From Paracoccaceae bacterium (GTDB lineage: Bacteria; Pseudomonadota; Alphaproteobacteria; Rhodobacterales; Rhodobacteraceae): DNA of 32,230 nt. A program made the translations under genes and the position numbers. A model generated the notes under the pieces. The model did not search any database and was not told the origin of the DNA. It saw only the letters and a list, made by a program, of their open reading frames with translations. Of the stretch, positions 16,814-25,553 are shown one piece after another. The stretch's first letter is position 1; every line of letters begins with the position of its first letter. The stretch covers positions 1 through 32,230 of the forward strand of contig JAJUJF010000015.1 in NCBI GenBank assembly GCA_029265455.1, given 5' to 3'.

Positions 16814-17506
16814 ATGAAGATCACCTGGCTTGGCCATTCCGGCTTCCGAATCGAGATTGCCGGGGAAATCCTGCTCGTCGATCCGTGGCTCGACGGAAAC
16901 CCGATGTTTCCTGCCGAGCGCCGGGCCGAGGCAACCGCAGGCGCCACGCGCATCCTCGTCTCCCATGGGCATGACGATCACAGCGCAAGTGCCGTCGCCA
17001 TCGCCCGCGAACTGGGGATCCCCATCTACGGAATGCCCGAACTCATGGGCTACTGGGCCGAGAAACACGGGGTCGAGACGGTGGATTTCAACAAGGGCGG
17101 CACGGTCGCGCTCGGGGAGGTGCGGGTGACGATGGTCTCGGCCACCCATTCCTCATCCTTCTCCACTCCCGAGGGGCCGGTCTATGCCGGGACGGAGTCG
17201 GGCTACATGATCGCCGGAGAGGGGAGGACCATCTACTTCTCCGGCGATACCGATGTAATGGCGGACATGGAGATATTCGAGGAACTTCACCACCCGGAGA
17301 TCGGCATCCTTGCCGCGGGCGGGCATTACACCATGGACATGGCGCGGGCCGCCTACGCCGCGCAGAAATTCTTCAACTTCCGCACGGTCATCCCCTGCCA
17401 CTACCGTACCTTCCCGCTGCTCGAACAATCAGCGGAGCGGCTGATATCCGCGCTCCCCGATGTCAACGTCATCGAGCCGGAAGTTCTCGAGCCGATCGAG
17501 CTCTGA
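16814..17506 (+). CDS. Metal-dependent hydrolase, metallo-beta-lactamase fold (UPF0173)
   Basis: A 230-residue protein of the UPF0173 group. It starts MKITWLGHSGFRIE at ATG 16814 with GGGAGAAG 4 nt upstream; an earlier ATG at 16757 adds only unrelated residues. The zinc-binding signature is VSHGHDDHSASA, with later ligands in SATHSSSF, FSGDTDVMADM, and PCHYRTFP. These proteins are predicted hydrolases; no specific substrate is established. It is transcribed divergently from gatC, with a 173-bp spacer, and converges on the deaminase gene, leaving 37 bp between stop codons. No hairpin that could terminate both was seen in that gap. Confidence 0.93.
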   Translation: MKITWLGHSGFRIEIAGEILLVDPWLDGNPMFPAERRAEATAGATRILVSHGHDDHSASAVAIARELGIPIYGMPELMGYWAEKHGVETVDFNKGGTVALGEVRVTMVSATHSSSFSTPEGPVYAGTESGYMIAGEGRTIYFSGDTDVMADMEIFEELHHPEIGILAAGGHYTMDMARAAYAAQKFFNFRTVIPCHYRTFPLLEQSAERLISALPDVNVIEPEVLEPIEL

Positions 17507-17543
17507 TCGGGTTGACGCCCGGTCGAAGCGACTGTCGGCCGGT

Positions 17544-17999
17544 CTAGCGACGGGCCGCGAAGAACTGTCGCAGGAGGGCCGCTGCCTCTTTCTCGGCAAT
17601 GCCGGGATATATCTCCGGGCGATGATGAGCCTGTGGATGCGAGAAGACGCGGGCGCCATGTTCGACGCCCCCGGATTTCGGGTCTGCAGCACCGTAATAC
17701 AGGCGTGCAAGCCGTGCCGCGGCAATCGCTGCCGCGCACATCGCACAGGGCTCGAGGGTGACGTGGAGATCGAGGCCGGCGAGCCGCTCGGATCCGACTG
17801 CGTTACAGGCCATGCGGATCGCCAGCATCTCGGCATGGGCAGTCGGATCGCGCAGTTCACGGGTGCGGTTTCCCGCCCTTGCGAGGATCATGCCTGTTGC
17901 CGGGTCGGAGATCACTGCGCCCACCGGCGTCTCGCCGCGTGCGGCGGCGGCGCGCGCCTCAGCGAGGGCGGCTTTCATGAAGGGAGAGGGCGGGATCAT
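17544..17999 (-). CDS. tadA: TadA-like nucleoside deaminase (probable tRNA adenosine deaminase)
   Basis: A 151-residue cytidine/deoxycytidylate deaminase-fold protein. The zinc site is HAE (55-57, with catalytic Glu57) and PCAMC (84-88), within TLEPCAMCAAAIAAARL. TadA deaminates A34 of tRNA(Arg) to inosine. The sequence GAADPKSGGVEHG and the length fit TadA, although other members act on guanine or cytosine. I chose ATG 17997-17999 because GGAG lies 5 nt upstream; an ATG 21 bp further in and one at 18056 are alternatives. It lies directly downstream of the atp terminator on the same strand. Confidence 0.87.
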   Translation of the reverse strand: MIPPSPFMKAALAEARAAAARGETPVGAVISDPATGMILARAGNRTRELRDPTAHAEMLAIRMACNAVGSERLAGLDLHVTLEPCAMCAAAIAAARLARLYYGAADPKSGGVEHGARVFSHPQAHHRPEIYPGIAEKEAAALLRQFFAARR

Positions 18000-18012
18000 G
18001 AATGCTCCGACA

Positions 18013-18043
18013 GGAAAAGGCCGGCCCTGATCCGGACCGGCCT
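18013..18043 (-). terminator. Intrinsic terminator of the Fo ATP synthase operon
   Basis: Read on the minus strand, AGGCCGGTCC pairs with GGGCCGGCCT (10 pairs, one G-U) around a 6-nt loop, followed by TTTTCC. It lies 35 bp past the atpF stop and just ahead of the tadA start, so it should end the atp transcript and separate the two units. Confidence 0.75.
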
Positions 18044-18078
18044 GCATCATGCTCAATCCTCACGCCAGCGGGCGCGGA

Positions 18079-18570
18079 TCAATGCAGCCTGGCACCGACT
18101 TCCGCGATCGAGCGGTCGAGCAGCGCCCGGGCATCGGCATCGGACATCCGCTCGCGGATCACCTCGCCTGCTGCGGCCACCGCGACGGCAGCGGCGCGAT
18201 CCCGGATCTGCTTGATCGCTGCCGCCTCGGCCGCCTCGATCTGGTCGGTGGCGTTCTTCACCCGGCGTTCAACGGAGCGGCGGATCTCGACCTTGCCGGC
18301 TTCCATCGCCCGCTCTGCATCGAGCTTCGCCGCCCGGATGATCTCCTCGGCCTGCTCCTTCACTTCCTTCTGCCGCCGCTCGTACTGGGCAAGAAGCGCC
18401 TGCGCCTCCTCACGCAGCTCGCGCGCCTCGGCAAGATCGCGGCGGATCTGCTCGGCCCGCGAGTCGAGCCGGCCGAGCACAAGCGCCGGCACCCGATAGT
18501 AGAGGAGGATGCCGACAAAGATCAGGAAGGCGATCGCGACGACGATGTCGGTGTTGTTGAGGAAGTCCAT
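18079..18570 (-). CDS. atpF: ATP synthase Fo subunit b
   Basis: A 163-residue peripheral stalk subunit. One N-terminal membrane helix (VVAIAFLIFVGILLYY, about residues 9-25) is followed by a long Ala/Glu/Arg-rich coiled coil (RRDLAEARELREEAQALLAQ), the standard b architecture. It pairs with b' to link Fo to F1. It is the last gene of the operon, 4 bp after the b' stop (b' ends at 18575), and is followed by the terminator at 18013-18043. F1 genes (atpHAGDC) are not here, as is usual in Rhodobacterales, where the Fo and F1 operons are separate. Confidence 0.96.
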   Translation of the reverse strand: MDFLNNTDIVVAIAFLIFVGILLYYRVPALVLGRLDSRAEQIRRDLAEARELREEAQALLAQYERRQKEVKEQAEEIIRAAKLDAERAMEAGKVEIRRSVERRVKNATDQIEAAEAAAIKQIRDRAAAVAVAAAGEVIRERMSDADARALLDRSIAEVGARLH

Positions 18571-18574
18571 CGCG

Positions 18575-19138
18575 CTATCCTCTCAGCTGCCGCTCGACCG
18601 CGGCGTCGACGGCCGCCCGGTCGGCGAGGCTCGGCATCAGCATCTCGACGATGGTGATCGCTGTATCGCGCGCGACCTCCTCGATGCTCTGCGCGGCGCC
18701 GTCGCGGATTTCCTTGATGCGGGCTTCCGACTCGGCCGAACGCGCGGCGATCTCCGCCTCGGCCTTCGCCATCAGCGCCTTCAGTTCCTCGTTCATCTCG
18801 GCCCGCGTCGCCTCGGCGATGCGGTTCGCCTCCTCGCGGGCATCGGCGAGCGCCTTGTCATAGGCGGCCTCGGCCTCCTCCGCGCGCCGCCTGAGCAGCG
18901 CCGCCATCTCGAGGTCGTTCGAGATCGCGTCCTGGCGTTCGGCGAGAATTGCCCCGAGCCGCGGCAGCGCGACACGACTGAGGATGAAATAGAGCAGCGC
19001 GAACGAGACCACCAACCAGAAGATCAGGTTGGGCCAGATCGTCGGGTCGAGCTGCGGCATGCCGGTGGCGTGTGCGCCGTGATTTGCGACCTCGTCGGCC
19101 GTCAGCACGACGATGTCGCCGTGTTCTTCCGGTTCCAT
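18575..19138 (-). CDS. atpG: ATP synthase Fo subunit b'
   Basis: A 187-residue second stalk subunit. The N-terminus has a 35-residue hydrophilic lead, then a membrane helix ([19 protein letters not shown]) and a coiled coil ([20 protein letters not shown]). The motif [14 protein letters not shown] is typical of b' proteins of phototrophs and alphaproteobacteria. It forms a heterodimer with b. It lies 65 bp downstream of atpE and 4 bp upstream of atpF. Some annotations call this gene atpX or atpF2. Confidence 0.95.
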   Translation of the reverse strand: MEPEEHGDIVVLTADEVANHGAHATGMPQLDPTIWPNLIFWLVVSFALLYFILSRVALPRLGAILAERQDAISNDLEMAALLRRRAEEAEAAYDKALADAREEANRIAEATRAEMNEELKALMAKAEAEIAARSAESEARIKEIRDGAAQSIEEVARDTAITIVEMLMPSLADRAAVDAAVERQLRG

Positions 19139-19203
19139 GTTCTTCTCCGCTCGAAGCGTGCAGGCCCGCCGGAAGCGGGCCCGCGGTCACTGCGCCGTGC
19201 GGA

Positions 19204-19440
19204 TCAGACCGCGAACATCAGAAGCAGGGCGACGAGGAAGGCGAAGATGCCGAGCGCCTCGGCAAAGGCGATGCCGATGAAGAAGAACGCCGTGTTCTCG
19301 CCGGCAGCCGCCGGGTTCCTGAGCGCGCCCGAGAGGAAGTTGCCGGCCACGTTACCGACGCCGACGCCCGCGCCCGCGATGCCAAAGCACGCGAGACCGG
19401 CGCCGATGTACTGCCCCATTGCTGCGATATCGCCTTCCAT
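19204..19440 (-). CDS. atpE: ATP synthase Fo subunit c
   Basis: A 78-residue proteolipid with two membrane helices joined by the polar loop ALRNPAAAG. The ion-binding carboxylate is E61 in the second helix ([15 protein letters not shown]). The first helix is glycine-rich ([17 protein letters not shown]). I see no extra polar ligands of the kind that mark Na+-binding rings, so proton coupling is expected. A strong AAGGAG site lies upstream of ATG 19438-19440. The 50-bp gap from atpB and 65-bp gap to atpF' are wider than the other gaps in the operon, as is common around atpE, whose product is needed in many copies. Confidence 0.97.
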   Translation of the reverse strand: MEGDIAAMGQYIGAGLACFGIAGAGVGVGNVAGNFLSGALRNPAAAGENTAFFFIGIAFAEALGIFAFLVALLLMFAV

Positions 19441-19490
19441 GGTCTTGCTCCTTTGATGGAAATGGCTTGAGGGGGCGCTGTATCCGGACC

Positions 19491-20252
19491 TCAGTGGCCG
19501 GGATGCAGCGCGTCGTTGAGATAGACACAGGTCAGGATCGTGAAGATGTAGGCCTGGATCACCGCGACCAGCAGCTCAAGTGCGTACATCGCGACGATCG
19601 CGCCGATCGGCAGGATCGCCGCAAGGCCGAGCGCGCCGGCAAAGCCCGCGAACACCTTCACCACCGCATGACCTGCGGCCATGGCGCCGAAAAGTCGAAC
19701 CGAGTGGCTGACCGGGCGGATGAAGTAGGAGATGAGCTCGATGAAGAATAGCACCACCCTGAGCGCGAGGGTGGGGGCTTCCGAAACCCAGAAGAGCCTG
19801 AGGAAGCCGATTCCGTGCCGGATGAAACCGATCGCGGTCACGGTCAGGAAGACGCCAATGCCGAGCGTTGCCGTCACTGCGATATGCGACGTCGGCGAGA
19901 AGCTCGTCGGGATCAGCGCGAGGACATTCGCGAAAAGAATGAAGAGGAAGATGGTCATGATGTAGGGGAAGTACTTCGCCCCCGCACGCCCGGTCACGTC
20001 CTCGACCATCTTGCGGATGAAGCCGTAGGTCATCTCTGCAGCCGACTGGCTGCGGGAGGGCACGAGCGCCCGGCCCCGGGTCCCCGCGACCATCAGGAGG
20101 CTTGCGGCCGCCACCGTCAGCAGCATCCAGAGAGTGCCGTTGGTGGGCGTGAACCAGTGGAGTTCCTCACCGAAGAGCGGCTGAAGAAGGAACTGGTCCA
20201 TCGGATGGATGTTCAATCCGCCCGGCTCGGTTTCCGGCCCCGCAGTCGCCAT
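19491..20252 (-). CDS. atpB: ATP synthase Fo subunit a
   Basis: About 253 residues, starting at ATG 20250-20252 (GAGGGG 4 nt upstream). A GTG at 20262-20264 overlaps the atpI stop and could instead be used, adding four residues. The essential arginine of the proton path is R186 in [16 protein letters not shown], and the last helix is [22 protein letters not shown]. The family marks [15 protein letters not shown] and [13 protein letters not shown] are present. It lies between atpI and atpE in the normal order. Confidence 0.95.
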   Translation of the reverse strand: MATAGPETEPGGLNIHPMDQFLLQPLFGEELHWFTPTNGTLWMLLTVAAASLLMVAGTRGRALVPSRSQSAAEMTYGFIRKMVEDVTGRAGAKYFPYIMTIFLFILFANVLALIPTSFSPTSHIAVTATLGIGVFLTVTAIGFIRHGIGFLRLFWVSEAPTLALRVVLFFIELISYFIRPVSHSVRLFGAMAAGHAVVKVFAGFAGALGLAAILPIGAIVAMYALELLVAVIQAYIFTILTCVYLNDALHPGH

Positions 20253-20260
20253 GCTGCCCC

Positions 20261-20677
20261 TCACTCTTCGTGGCGACCCTCGGAGTCGCCTGTCCCAATC
20301 GTGGACGGACCTTGCGCTCCGTCCTTTCCGTCGCCCACCGGCCTTTCGCCGGTCCCCGCGGGCGGTTCTGCCCCCGCCATCTGCTTCCCCCGGACTTCCG
20401 CGGCGCTGCGCATCATCGTGCGCACGCCGGCGGCGAAGCCGAGGAGGGCGAAGACAACCAGGAACACCGGAAGCGTCCCGAAGAGGCTGTCGAGCCCGTA
20501 ACCGATCGCGAGACCGATCAGCATTCCCGTCAGAAGCTCGGTGACCATCCGCCAGCCGAGCCCGCTTGCCTCCGCGCTTGACCGCCGCCGGACCGGTTCC
20601 GGCTTGGGCTCTCCCCGGGCCGCCTCGATCCGCTCGCCAAGCCGCTTCAGCCTGTCGTCAAACGGATCGTCCTGCAT
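20261..20677 (-). CDS. atpI: ATP synthase accessory protein AtpI
   Basis: A 138-residue protein with a charged N-terminal lead ([19 protein letters not shown]), two membrane segments ([20 protein letters not shown] and [20 protein letters not shown]) and a long polar C-terminal tail of about 45 residues. AtpI helps assemble the c ring. It is the first gene of the operon and its ATG lies 60 bp downstream of the -10 box at 20737-20742. The unusually long, Gly/Glu-rich tail is probably disordered. Confidence 0.9.
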   Translation of the reverse strand: MQDDPFDDRLKRLGERIEAARGEPKPEPVRRRSSAEASGLGWRMVTELLTGMLIGLAIGYGLDSLFGTLPVFLVVFALLGFAAGVRTMMRSAAEVRGKQMAGAEPPAGTGERPVGDGKDGAQGPSTIGTGDSEGRHEE

Positions 20678-20736
20678 CGGTTCCGGCCTTCGGCGCGGCG
20701 CCTGGGCGGGAATGCCACAGGTTCGCTTGGGGAAGG

Positions 20737-20765
20737 CGCTTACGGAATCCCGTCCCGGGTGTCAA
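20737..20765 (-). promoter_or_regulatory. Promoter of the Fo ATP synthase operon
   Basis: On the minus strand TTGACA (20760-20765) is followed by a 17-bp spacer and TAAGCG (20737-20742). The -35 box is perfect and the spacing ideal, while the -10 box is weak. It lies 60 bp upstream of atpI, the first gene of the Fo operon. Confidence 0.6.
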
Positions 20766-20836
20766 CCTCCCCGCTCTCGCGCGGCTGACGCGGCAGTTGC
20801 TTGAAAAGCAATGCTTTCTTGTGCCGTCGCTGGTGT

Positions 20837-22006
20837 TTACGGCGTGAGTACGACCTTGATGCAGCCATCCTTCTTGTCGCGGAAGGTCTTGTAGAGTTCC
20901 GGCCCGTCCTCGAGGCCTGCGCGATGGGTGATGACGAAGGTGGGATCGATCTCGCCCTTCCCGATCCGGGCGAGGAGGTCGCCGGTCCATCTGTTGACAT
21001 GGGTCTGGCCGGTCCGGATCGTCAGCGACTTGTTCATCACCGCCCCGAACGGGAGCTTGTCGACGAGGCCGCCGTAGACGCCGGGCACCGACAGGATGCC
21101 GCCCGGGCGGCAGACATACATCATCTCGCGCAGGACATGCGGGCGGTCGCTCTCGAGCATGACCGCCTGTTTCAGCCGGTCGAAGATCGAATCGAGGGAG
21201 CGTGTCGCATGTGCTTCCATGCCCACCGCGTCGATGCATTTCTCCGGCCCCCTGCCGCCGGTGATCTCGCCCAGCCGCTCCAGTACGCTCTCCTCGTCGA
21301 AATTGATCGCGATCGCCCCCTGTCCCGCCGCCATGGCAAGACGCTCGGGCACGTTGTCGATCACCACGACCTGTTTCGCGCCGAGGAGCCGGGCGCTGAG
21401 GATGCAGAACTGGCCGACCGGGCCTGCGCCCCAGACCGCGACCGTGTCCTCCGGCTCGATGTCGCAGTTGACCGCGGCCTGCCAGCCCGTGGGAAGGATG
21501 TCGCCGAGGAAGAGCACCTGCTCGTCGGTGAGCCCGCCCGGCACCTTCACCGGGCCGACGTCGGCCCAGGGGACGCGGACATATTCCGCCTGCCCGCCGG
21601 CATAGCCGCCGGTGATATGGGTGTAGCCATAGAGGCCGGCGGTCGTGTGGCCGAACATCGTGGCAGCGGCGTCGGCGTTGCGGTTCGTCCGCTCGCAGAC
21701 CGAGAAGTTGCCGCGCCGGCACTGGTCGCATTCGCCGCAGACGATGGTGAAGGGCACCACGACCCGGTCGCCGATCCGGAGTTTCGAGACCTCGCGCCCG
21801 ACCTCGACCACCTCGCCCATGAACTCGTGGCCGAGGATGTCGCCGGACTTCATCCCCGGCATGAATCCGTCGTGGAGATGCAGGTCGGAGCCGCAGATCG
21901 CGCAGGCGGTGGTCCTGATGATCGCATCCTTCGGATCCTCGATCCCCGGATCCGGGACGGTCTCGCAGCGGACGTCGTTGGCGCCGTGCCAGACAAGTGC
22001 GCGCAT
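20837..22006 (-). CDS. Zinc-dependent alcohol dehydrogenase (formaldehyde dehydrogenase-like MDR)
   Basis: A 389-residue medium-chain dehydrogenase. Catalytic zinc ligands are in CAICGSDLH (Cys) and [12 protein letters not shown] (His/Glu). The structural zinc loop is complete ([15 protein letters not shown]), and NAD binding is in [13 protein letters not shown]. The long insertion [20 protein letters not shown] is typical of the glutathione-independent formaldehyde dehydrogenase/AdhP-like branch. It oxidises an alcohol or aldehyde hydrate with NAD; the exact substrate is unclear. The start ATG 22004-22006 has AAAGGAA upstream; the open frame to 22177 runs through a repeat and is not coding. 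It stands alone, with 159 bp before the atp operon. Confidence 0.9.
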   Translation of the reverse strand: MRALVWHGANDVRCETVPDPGIEDPKDAIIRTTACAICGSDLHLHDGFMPGMKSGDILGHEFMGEVVEVGREVSKLRIGDRVVVPFTIVCGECDQCRRGNFSVCERTNRNADAAATMFGHTTAGLYGYTHITGGYAGGQAEYVRVPWADVGPVKVPGGLTDEQVLFLGDILPTGWQAAVNCDIEPEDTVAVWGAGPVGQFCILSARLLGAKQVVVIDNVPERLAMAAGQGAIAINFDEESVLERLGEITGGRGPEKCIDAVGMEAHATRSLDSIFDRLKQAVMLESDRPHVLREMMYVCRPGGILSVPGVYGGLVDKLPFGAVMNKSLTIRTGQTHVNRWTGDLLARIGKGEIDPTFVITHRAGLEDGPELYKTFRDKKDGCIKVVLTP

Positions 22007-22416
22007 GGGTCGTTCCTTTCGCTGCCTGTGCCGCCCGGATGCGGCACCCGCCGGGCGAACCGGTCGGGACGCGAATGGTTCCGGGCTGACCGCCGGCAAG
22101 GCGGAAGGCCGGGAATGCCGGGGCGAGCGGATGGGGGACAGGCGTGGGCAAGAGGGTGCCCACGCGTGAAAACCCAATCAAGTAACTGATTTTGAAGAGA
22201 AACAAGTAGTTACTCAAGCGTAAACGTGGCGGGCGCCACGCCGCGGGGAAGGGAGCCCGTGACGGGTTCAGGACCGGTCCCGACGCGCCATCGCGATCCG
22301 GCACCGGCTGTCGGCGAGGACGCGACAGGAGCGCGGGCGGGAGGTTCATCCCCGTGCCCGATCGCACTCTCTGGCGATGGCGGTGCGTCGGCGGCAGGAG
22401 ACGGCAGCGGCCGGTA
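22007..22416. other. Intergenic spacer between the dehydrogenase and mltG
   Basis: This 410-bp spacer lies upstream of the dehydrogenase and downstream of mltG (both minus strand). It holds one copy of the 85-bp repeat (22142-22226), followed at once by a perfect hairpin (CGTGGCG GG CGCCACG, 22225-22240). Around 22180-22220 the DNA is AT-rich compared with its surroundings. No plausible gene was found; the frames that cross it have no recognisable protein. Confidence 0.6.
22142..22226. repeat. 85-bp intergenic repeat, copy 1
   Basis: It matches copy 2 (26900-26984) without gaps at 65 of 85 bases by my count. It begins with a perfect 8-bp inverted repeat, GCGTGGGC (22142-22149) and GCCCACGC (22158-22165), with an 8-nt loop. 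The most conserved core follows (GTGAAAACCC then ATCAAGT, TGATT). AGTAACT and AGTTACT form a further 7-bp inverted pair within this copy. The copy runs straight into a GC-rich hairpin at 22225-22240. Confidence 0.7.
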
Positions 22417-23466
22417 TCAGTTCGAGATCGCGGTATCCGCCTCGTCCGCTGCCGCTTCGGCTTCGTTGGCTGCGGCCTCGGCCTCGGCAGCGCGCTGCGC
22501 CTCGATCCGGCGCCAGCGGGCGACGTTGGCGTTGTGCTCCTCGAGCGTGCGGGCGAAGGCATGGCCTCCGCTGCCGTCGGCAACGAAATAGAGATATTCG
22601 GAGTCGGGCGGGTTGGCCGCCGCCTCGATCGATTCCTTGCCGGGATTCGCGATCGGGGTGGGAGGCAGGCCGTCGATCGCATAGGTGTTCCAGGGCGTTC
22701 GTTCGGTGAGATCGACGCGGGTGAGGCCACGGCCGAGCGGGCCCTCGCCCCGGGTGATGCCGTAGATCACCGTCGGGTCGGTCTGGAGCCGCATTCCCCG
22801 CCGCAGGCGGTTGACGAAGACCGCCGCCACCTCGCCGCGCTCCTCGGGCACGCCGGTTTCCTTCTCGATGATCGAGGCGAGGATCAGGAGCTCTTCCGGG
22901 CTCTCGATCGGCAGGTCGGGATCGCGCCCCTCCCAGGCTGCCTCGAGAATCTGCTGCTGGCGCTCCGTCATCCGTGCGAGAATGGTGAGACGGTCATCCC
23001 CCCTCGAGATGTCATAGGTCGCGGGCGCGAGGGTGCCTTCGGCCGGGATCTCGGTGATCTCGCCGGTCAGGTCCTCGCGGGCGTTGAGCGCCTCGACCAC
23101 CTGCCAGCTGGTCCAGCCTTCCGGCACGGTGAAGCGGCGGAAGTAGTTCGAACCCTGCTGCATCAGCCGGAGGATGTCCTCCATCGAGGAACGGGCCGCG
23201 ATCTCGTATTCGCCGTAGCGCAGTCCCTCGTCCAGGCCGGAATAGCGGGCGCCGATCCGGAAGACGGTCGGATTGTCGATGGCGCCCGCCTCCTCGAGCG
23301 TGCGCGCGATGGTCGCGATTCCCGCCCCGCGCTCGACCTCGACCACCACCGGCTCCTCGAGCGGACCGGCCGCGCGGAACTGCGACTGGCCCCAGACCAC
23401 CAACCCCAGAAGCGCGAGCAGTCCGAGGATCAGGAGGCTGAGGACATTCGCCGCGAGGTGCCGCAT
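22417..23466 (-). CDS. mltG: Endolytic murein transglycosylase MltG
   Basis: A 349-residue YceG-family enzyme that cuts nascent glycan strands in the periplasm and releases new ends. An N-terminal membrane anchor (LSLLILGLLALLGLVVWG) is followed by a LysM-like region and the catalytic domain. The likely catalytic glutamate is E201 in ILASIIEKETG, with LQTDPTVIYGI and PWNTYAIDGLPPTPIANPG downstream. The last 30 residues are an Ala/Glu repeat (EAEAAANEAEAAADEAD), an acidic tail beyond the usual end. The ATG lies 16 bp after the fabF stop, so fabF and mltG are probably co-transcribed, a standard order in Rhodobacterales. Confidence 0.95.
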   Translation of the reverse strand: MRHLAANVLSLLILGLLALLGLVVWGQSQFRAAGPLEEPVVVEVERGAGIATIARTLEEAGAIDNPTVFRIGARYSGLDEGLRYGEYEIAARSSMEDILRLMQQGSNYFRRFTVPEGWTSWQVVEALNAREDLTGEITEIPAEGTLAPATYDISRGDDRLTILARMTERQQQILEAAWEGRDPDLPIESPEELLILASIIEKETGVPEERGEVAAVFVNRLRRGMRLQTDPTVIYGITRGEGPLGRGLTRVDLTERTPWNTYAIDGLPPTPIANPGKESIEAAANPPDSEYLYFVADGSGGHAFARTLEEHNANVARWRRIEAQRAAEAEAAANEAEAAADEADTAISN

Positions 23467-23482
23467 GATGGCCGGCTCCCAG

Positions 23483-24742
23483 TCAGATCCGCTTCAGCAC
23501 CAGCGAGGCATTGGTGCCGCCGAATCCGAAGGAATTCGACAGGACCACGTTGATCTCGCGCTGCACCGCCTCGTGCGGGGCAAGGTCGATCGGCGTCTCG
23601 ACGCTCGGGTTGTCGAGGTTGATCGTCGGCGGCGCCACCTGATCGCGGATCGCCAGGGCGCAGAAGATCGCCTCGACTGCGCCGGCGGCGCCAAGGAGAT
23701 GGCCGATCGCGCTCTTGGTCGAGCTCATCGTGACCTTCGTGGCGGCGTTCCCCATCAGCCGCTCCACCGCCCCGAGTTCGAGCTCGTCACCCAGGGGCGT
23801 CGAGGTGCCGTGCGCGTTCACATAGTCGATCTCGGTCGGGCTGATCCCGGCATTGCGGAGGGCAGCCTCCATCGCGCGGTAGCCGCCTTCGCCCTCCGGG
23901 GCGGGGGCGGTGATATGATAGGCGTCGCCCGACATGCCGTAACCGGCGACCTCGGCATAGATCTTCGCGCCGCGCGCCCGCGCATGCTCGAGCTCCTCGA
24001 GCACGACGATTCCGGCACCCTCGCCCATGACGAAACCGTCGCGGTCGCGGTCGTAGGGGCGGGAGGCCTTTTCCGGCTGGTCGTTCCAGCGGGTCGAGAG
24101 CGCCTTGCAGGCGGCAAAGCCGGCGATGCCGAGTTCGGAGATCGCGGCCTCGGCGCCGCCCGCCACCATGACGTCGGCGTCCCCGAAGCGGATCATCCTC
24201 GATGCGTCGCCGATCGCGTGGCTGCCGGTCGAGCAGGCGGTGACCACGGCGTGGTTGGGACCCTTGAAGCCGTAGCGGATCGACACATGGCCCGAGCAGA
24301 GGTTGATGAGGGAGCCGGGGATGAAGAACGGCGACACCCGCCGCGGCCCCTTTTCCTTCAGCGTGATCGCCGTCTCCGCGATGGTCGAGAGACCGCCGAT
24401 GCCCGAGCCGATCACCACGCCGGTGCGGAGCCGCTCTTCCTCGTCCTCGGGTTTCCAGTCGGCGTCGGTGAGCGCCTGTTCGGCGGCCGCAACCGCGTAG
24501 AGGATGAAGGGATCGACCTTGCGCCGCTCCTTCGGCTCCATCCAGTCGTCCGGGTTGAAGGTGCCGTCCGATCCGTCGCCATGGGGCACTTCGCAGGCGA
24601 CGTGGCAGGCAAGATGCGAGGGATCGAAGCGGCTGATCCGGCGTGCGCCGGACCTGCCGGCGATCAGCCGCGACCATGTCTCCTCCACCCCGCAGGCCAG
24701 GGGAGAGACCATCCCCAGCCCGGTGATCACCACACGCCGCAT
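23483..24742 (-). CDS. fabF: 3-oxoacyl-ACP synthase II
   Basis: A 419-residue beta-ketoacyl-ACP synthase that elongates acyl-ACP with malonyl-ACP. The Cys-His-His triad is C170 (VVTACSTGSHAIG), H311 (VNAHGTSTPLGD) and H348 (KSAIGHLLGAAG). The usual N-terminus RRVVITGLGMVSPL and the C-terminus NSFGFGGTNASLVLKR are present. AAAGGAA precedes ATG 24740-24742. It follows acpP after a 254-bp spacer, wider than expected for a simple operon, and is followed by mltG. Confidence 0.97.
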   Translation of the reverse strand: MRRVVITGLGMVSPLACGVEETWSRLIAGRSGARRISRFDPSHLACHVACEVPHGDGSDGTFNPDDWMEPKERRKVDPFILYAVAAAEQALTDADWKPEDEEERLRTGVVIGSGIGGLSTIAETAITLKEKGPRRVSPFFIPGSLINLCSGHVSIRYGFKGPNHAVVTACSTGSHAIGDASRMIRFGDADVMVAGGAEAAISELGIAGFAACKALSTRWNDQPEKASRPYDRDRDGFVMGEGAGIVVLEELEHARARGAKIYAEVAGYGMSGDAYHITAPAPEGEGGYRAMEAALRNAGISPTEIDYVNAHGTSTPLGDELELGAVERLMGNAATKVTMSSTKSAIGHLLGAAGAVEAIFCALAIRDQVAPPTINLDNPSVETPIDLAPHEAVQREINVVLSNSFGFGGTNASLVLKRI

Positions 24743-24996
24743 GCGCGTTTCCTTTCAGCCTTAATCCGCCGCCCGTTTACCGTAACTTGGCGGGAGGCGA
24801 CAAGCTCGCTCCGCCGGATCAGGAGGAGGAGGCACGATCCCGCGGAAGGCTGCGGGGCAGGGCCCGGCCATGCGAGCGCGGGAACGCGAGGCAGCTACGC
24901 CGCCGCCTTCCACGAGACGGGGGCGGTTCCCCGCAAAAGCGGAAGCGGCGTCCGGTGCCCCGGCCGCCGCCCCGAATTGCGCGCAGCGAGCTTCCG

Positions 24997-25236
24997 TCAG
25001 GAGGAAGCGTTCTGCTCGATGAATTTGACCGCGTCGCCGTAGGTCTGGATCGTCTCGGCCGCGTCGTCCGGGATCTCGATCCCGAATTCTTCCTCGAACG
25101 CCATCACCAGCTCGACCGTATCGAGGCTGTCCGCGCCAAGATCGTCAATGAAGGACGCGTTCTCCGTGACCTTGGCCTCGTCCACGCTAAGGTGCTCCAC
25201 GACGATCTTTTTGACGCGCTCTGCGATATCGCTCAT
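24997..25236 (-). CDS. acpP: Acyl carrier protein
   Basis: A 79-residue ACP with the 4'-phosphopantetheine attachment serine S37 in [20 protein letters not shown]. The ATG at 25234-25236 is preceded by GAGGAAGACAAG; the frame upstream to 25329 is not family-like. It carries acyl chains for fatty acid, lipid A and other synthesis. fabG, which often precedes acpP, is absent; here acpP is divergent from glyA. Confidence 0.98.
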   Translation of the reverse strand: MSDIAERVKKIVVEHLSVDEAKVTENASFIDDLGADSLDTVELVMAFEEEFGIEIPDDAAETIQTYGDAVKFIEQNASS

Positions 25237-25553
25237 CTTGTCTTCCTCAATTGCGGTCGAGTTCCCGAACGGGCCCCTTCCTTCCGGTACCCGCTGCCCT
25301 GACACGCGCAACATTTGCCGCCCGAGCACGGGCGGCCCCGACAGTGGGCGGGCCTATAGCACACCGGACGCCCATGGCAAATGCCAATGCGGGACCTTCG
25401 GTTCCACCTGTTCAGGCCCGGCGGCACGGCCCCCGCTTCATGGACCTTCGTCGCAAATCGGGCGTATATTATGTGTTTCACGTTTTTATGTCGTCGGATT
25501 CGGACTAAGGACCGGCTGATCCGCAAACCCACAGCTGAGGACAGGGGACTGCC
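25237..25553. other. Divergent promoter region between acpP and glyA
   Basis: This 317-bp spacer holds the acpP promoter (25353-25380) and, in the presumed acpP leader, a perfect 7-bp hairpin (CCGCCCG AGCA CGGGCGG, 25318-25335). Closer to glyA an AT-rich island (about 25462-25495, containing TATATTAT) may hold the glyA -10 element, but I could not find a convincing -35 box. A small open frame across it (25251-25508) has no protein-like character. Confidence 0.5.
25353..25380 (-). promoter_or_regulatory. Candidate acpP promoter
   Basis: On the minus strand TTGCCA (25375-25380), a 16-bp spacer and TATAGG (25353-25358). Transcription would begin near 25346, giving a leader of about 110 nt with a stable hairpin at 25318-25335. 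Confidence 0.45.

Noticed and set aside
20797..20811. Small hairpin (TTGCTT/AAGCAA) after the dehydrogenase gene as a terminator
   Set aside because: The stem is only 6 bp and is not followed by a T-run on the minus strand; support is too weak.
22142..22165. The GCGTGGGC/GCCCACGC stem as a simple terminator
   Set aside because: Neither strand has a T-run after the stem, and both copies have conserved sequence far beyond it.
22142..22226. A peptide (GFSRVGTL) shared by frames crossing both 85-bp repeats
   Set aside because: Identity is not concentrated in codon third positions as for coding sequence; the conservation follows the stem and core, so DNA or RNA is the conserved entity.
25251..25508. 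An 85-codon plus-strand frame in the acpP-glyA spacer
   Set aside because: No ribosome site or family likeness; it lies across the acpP promoter and leader.
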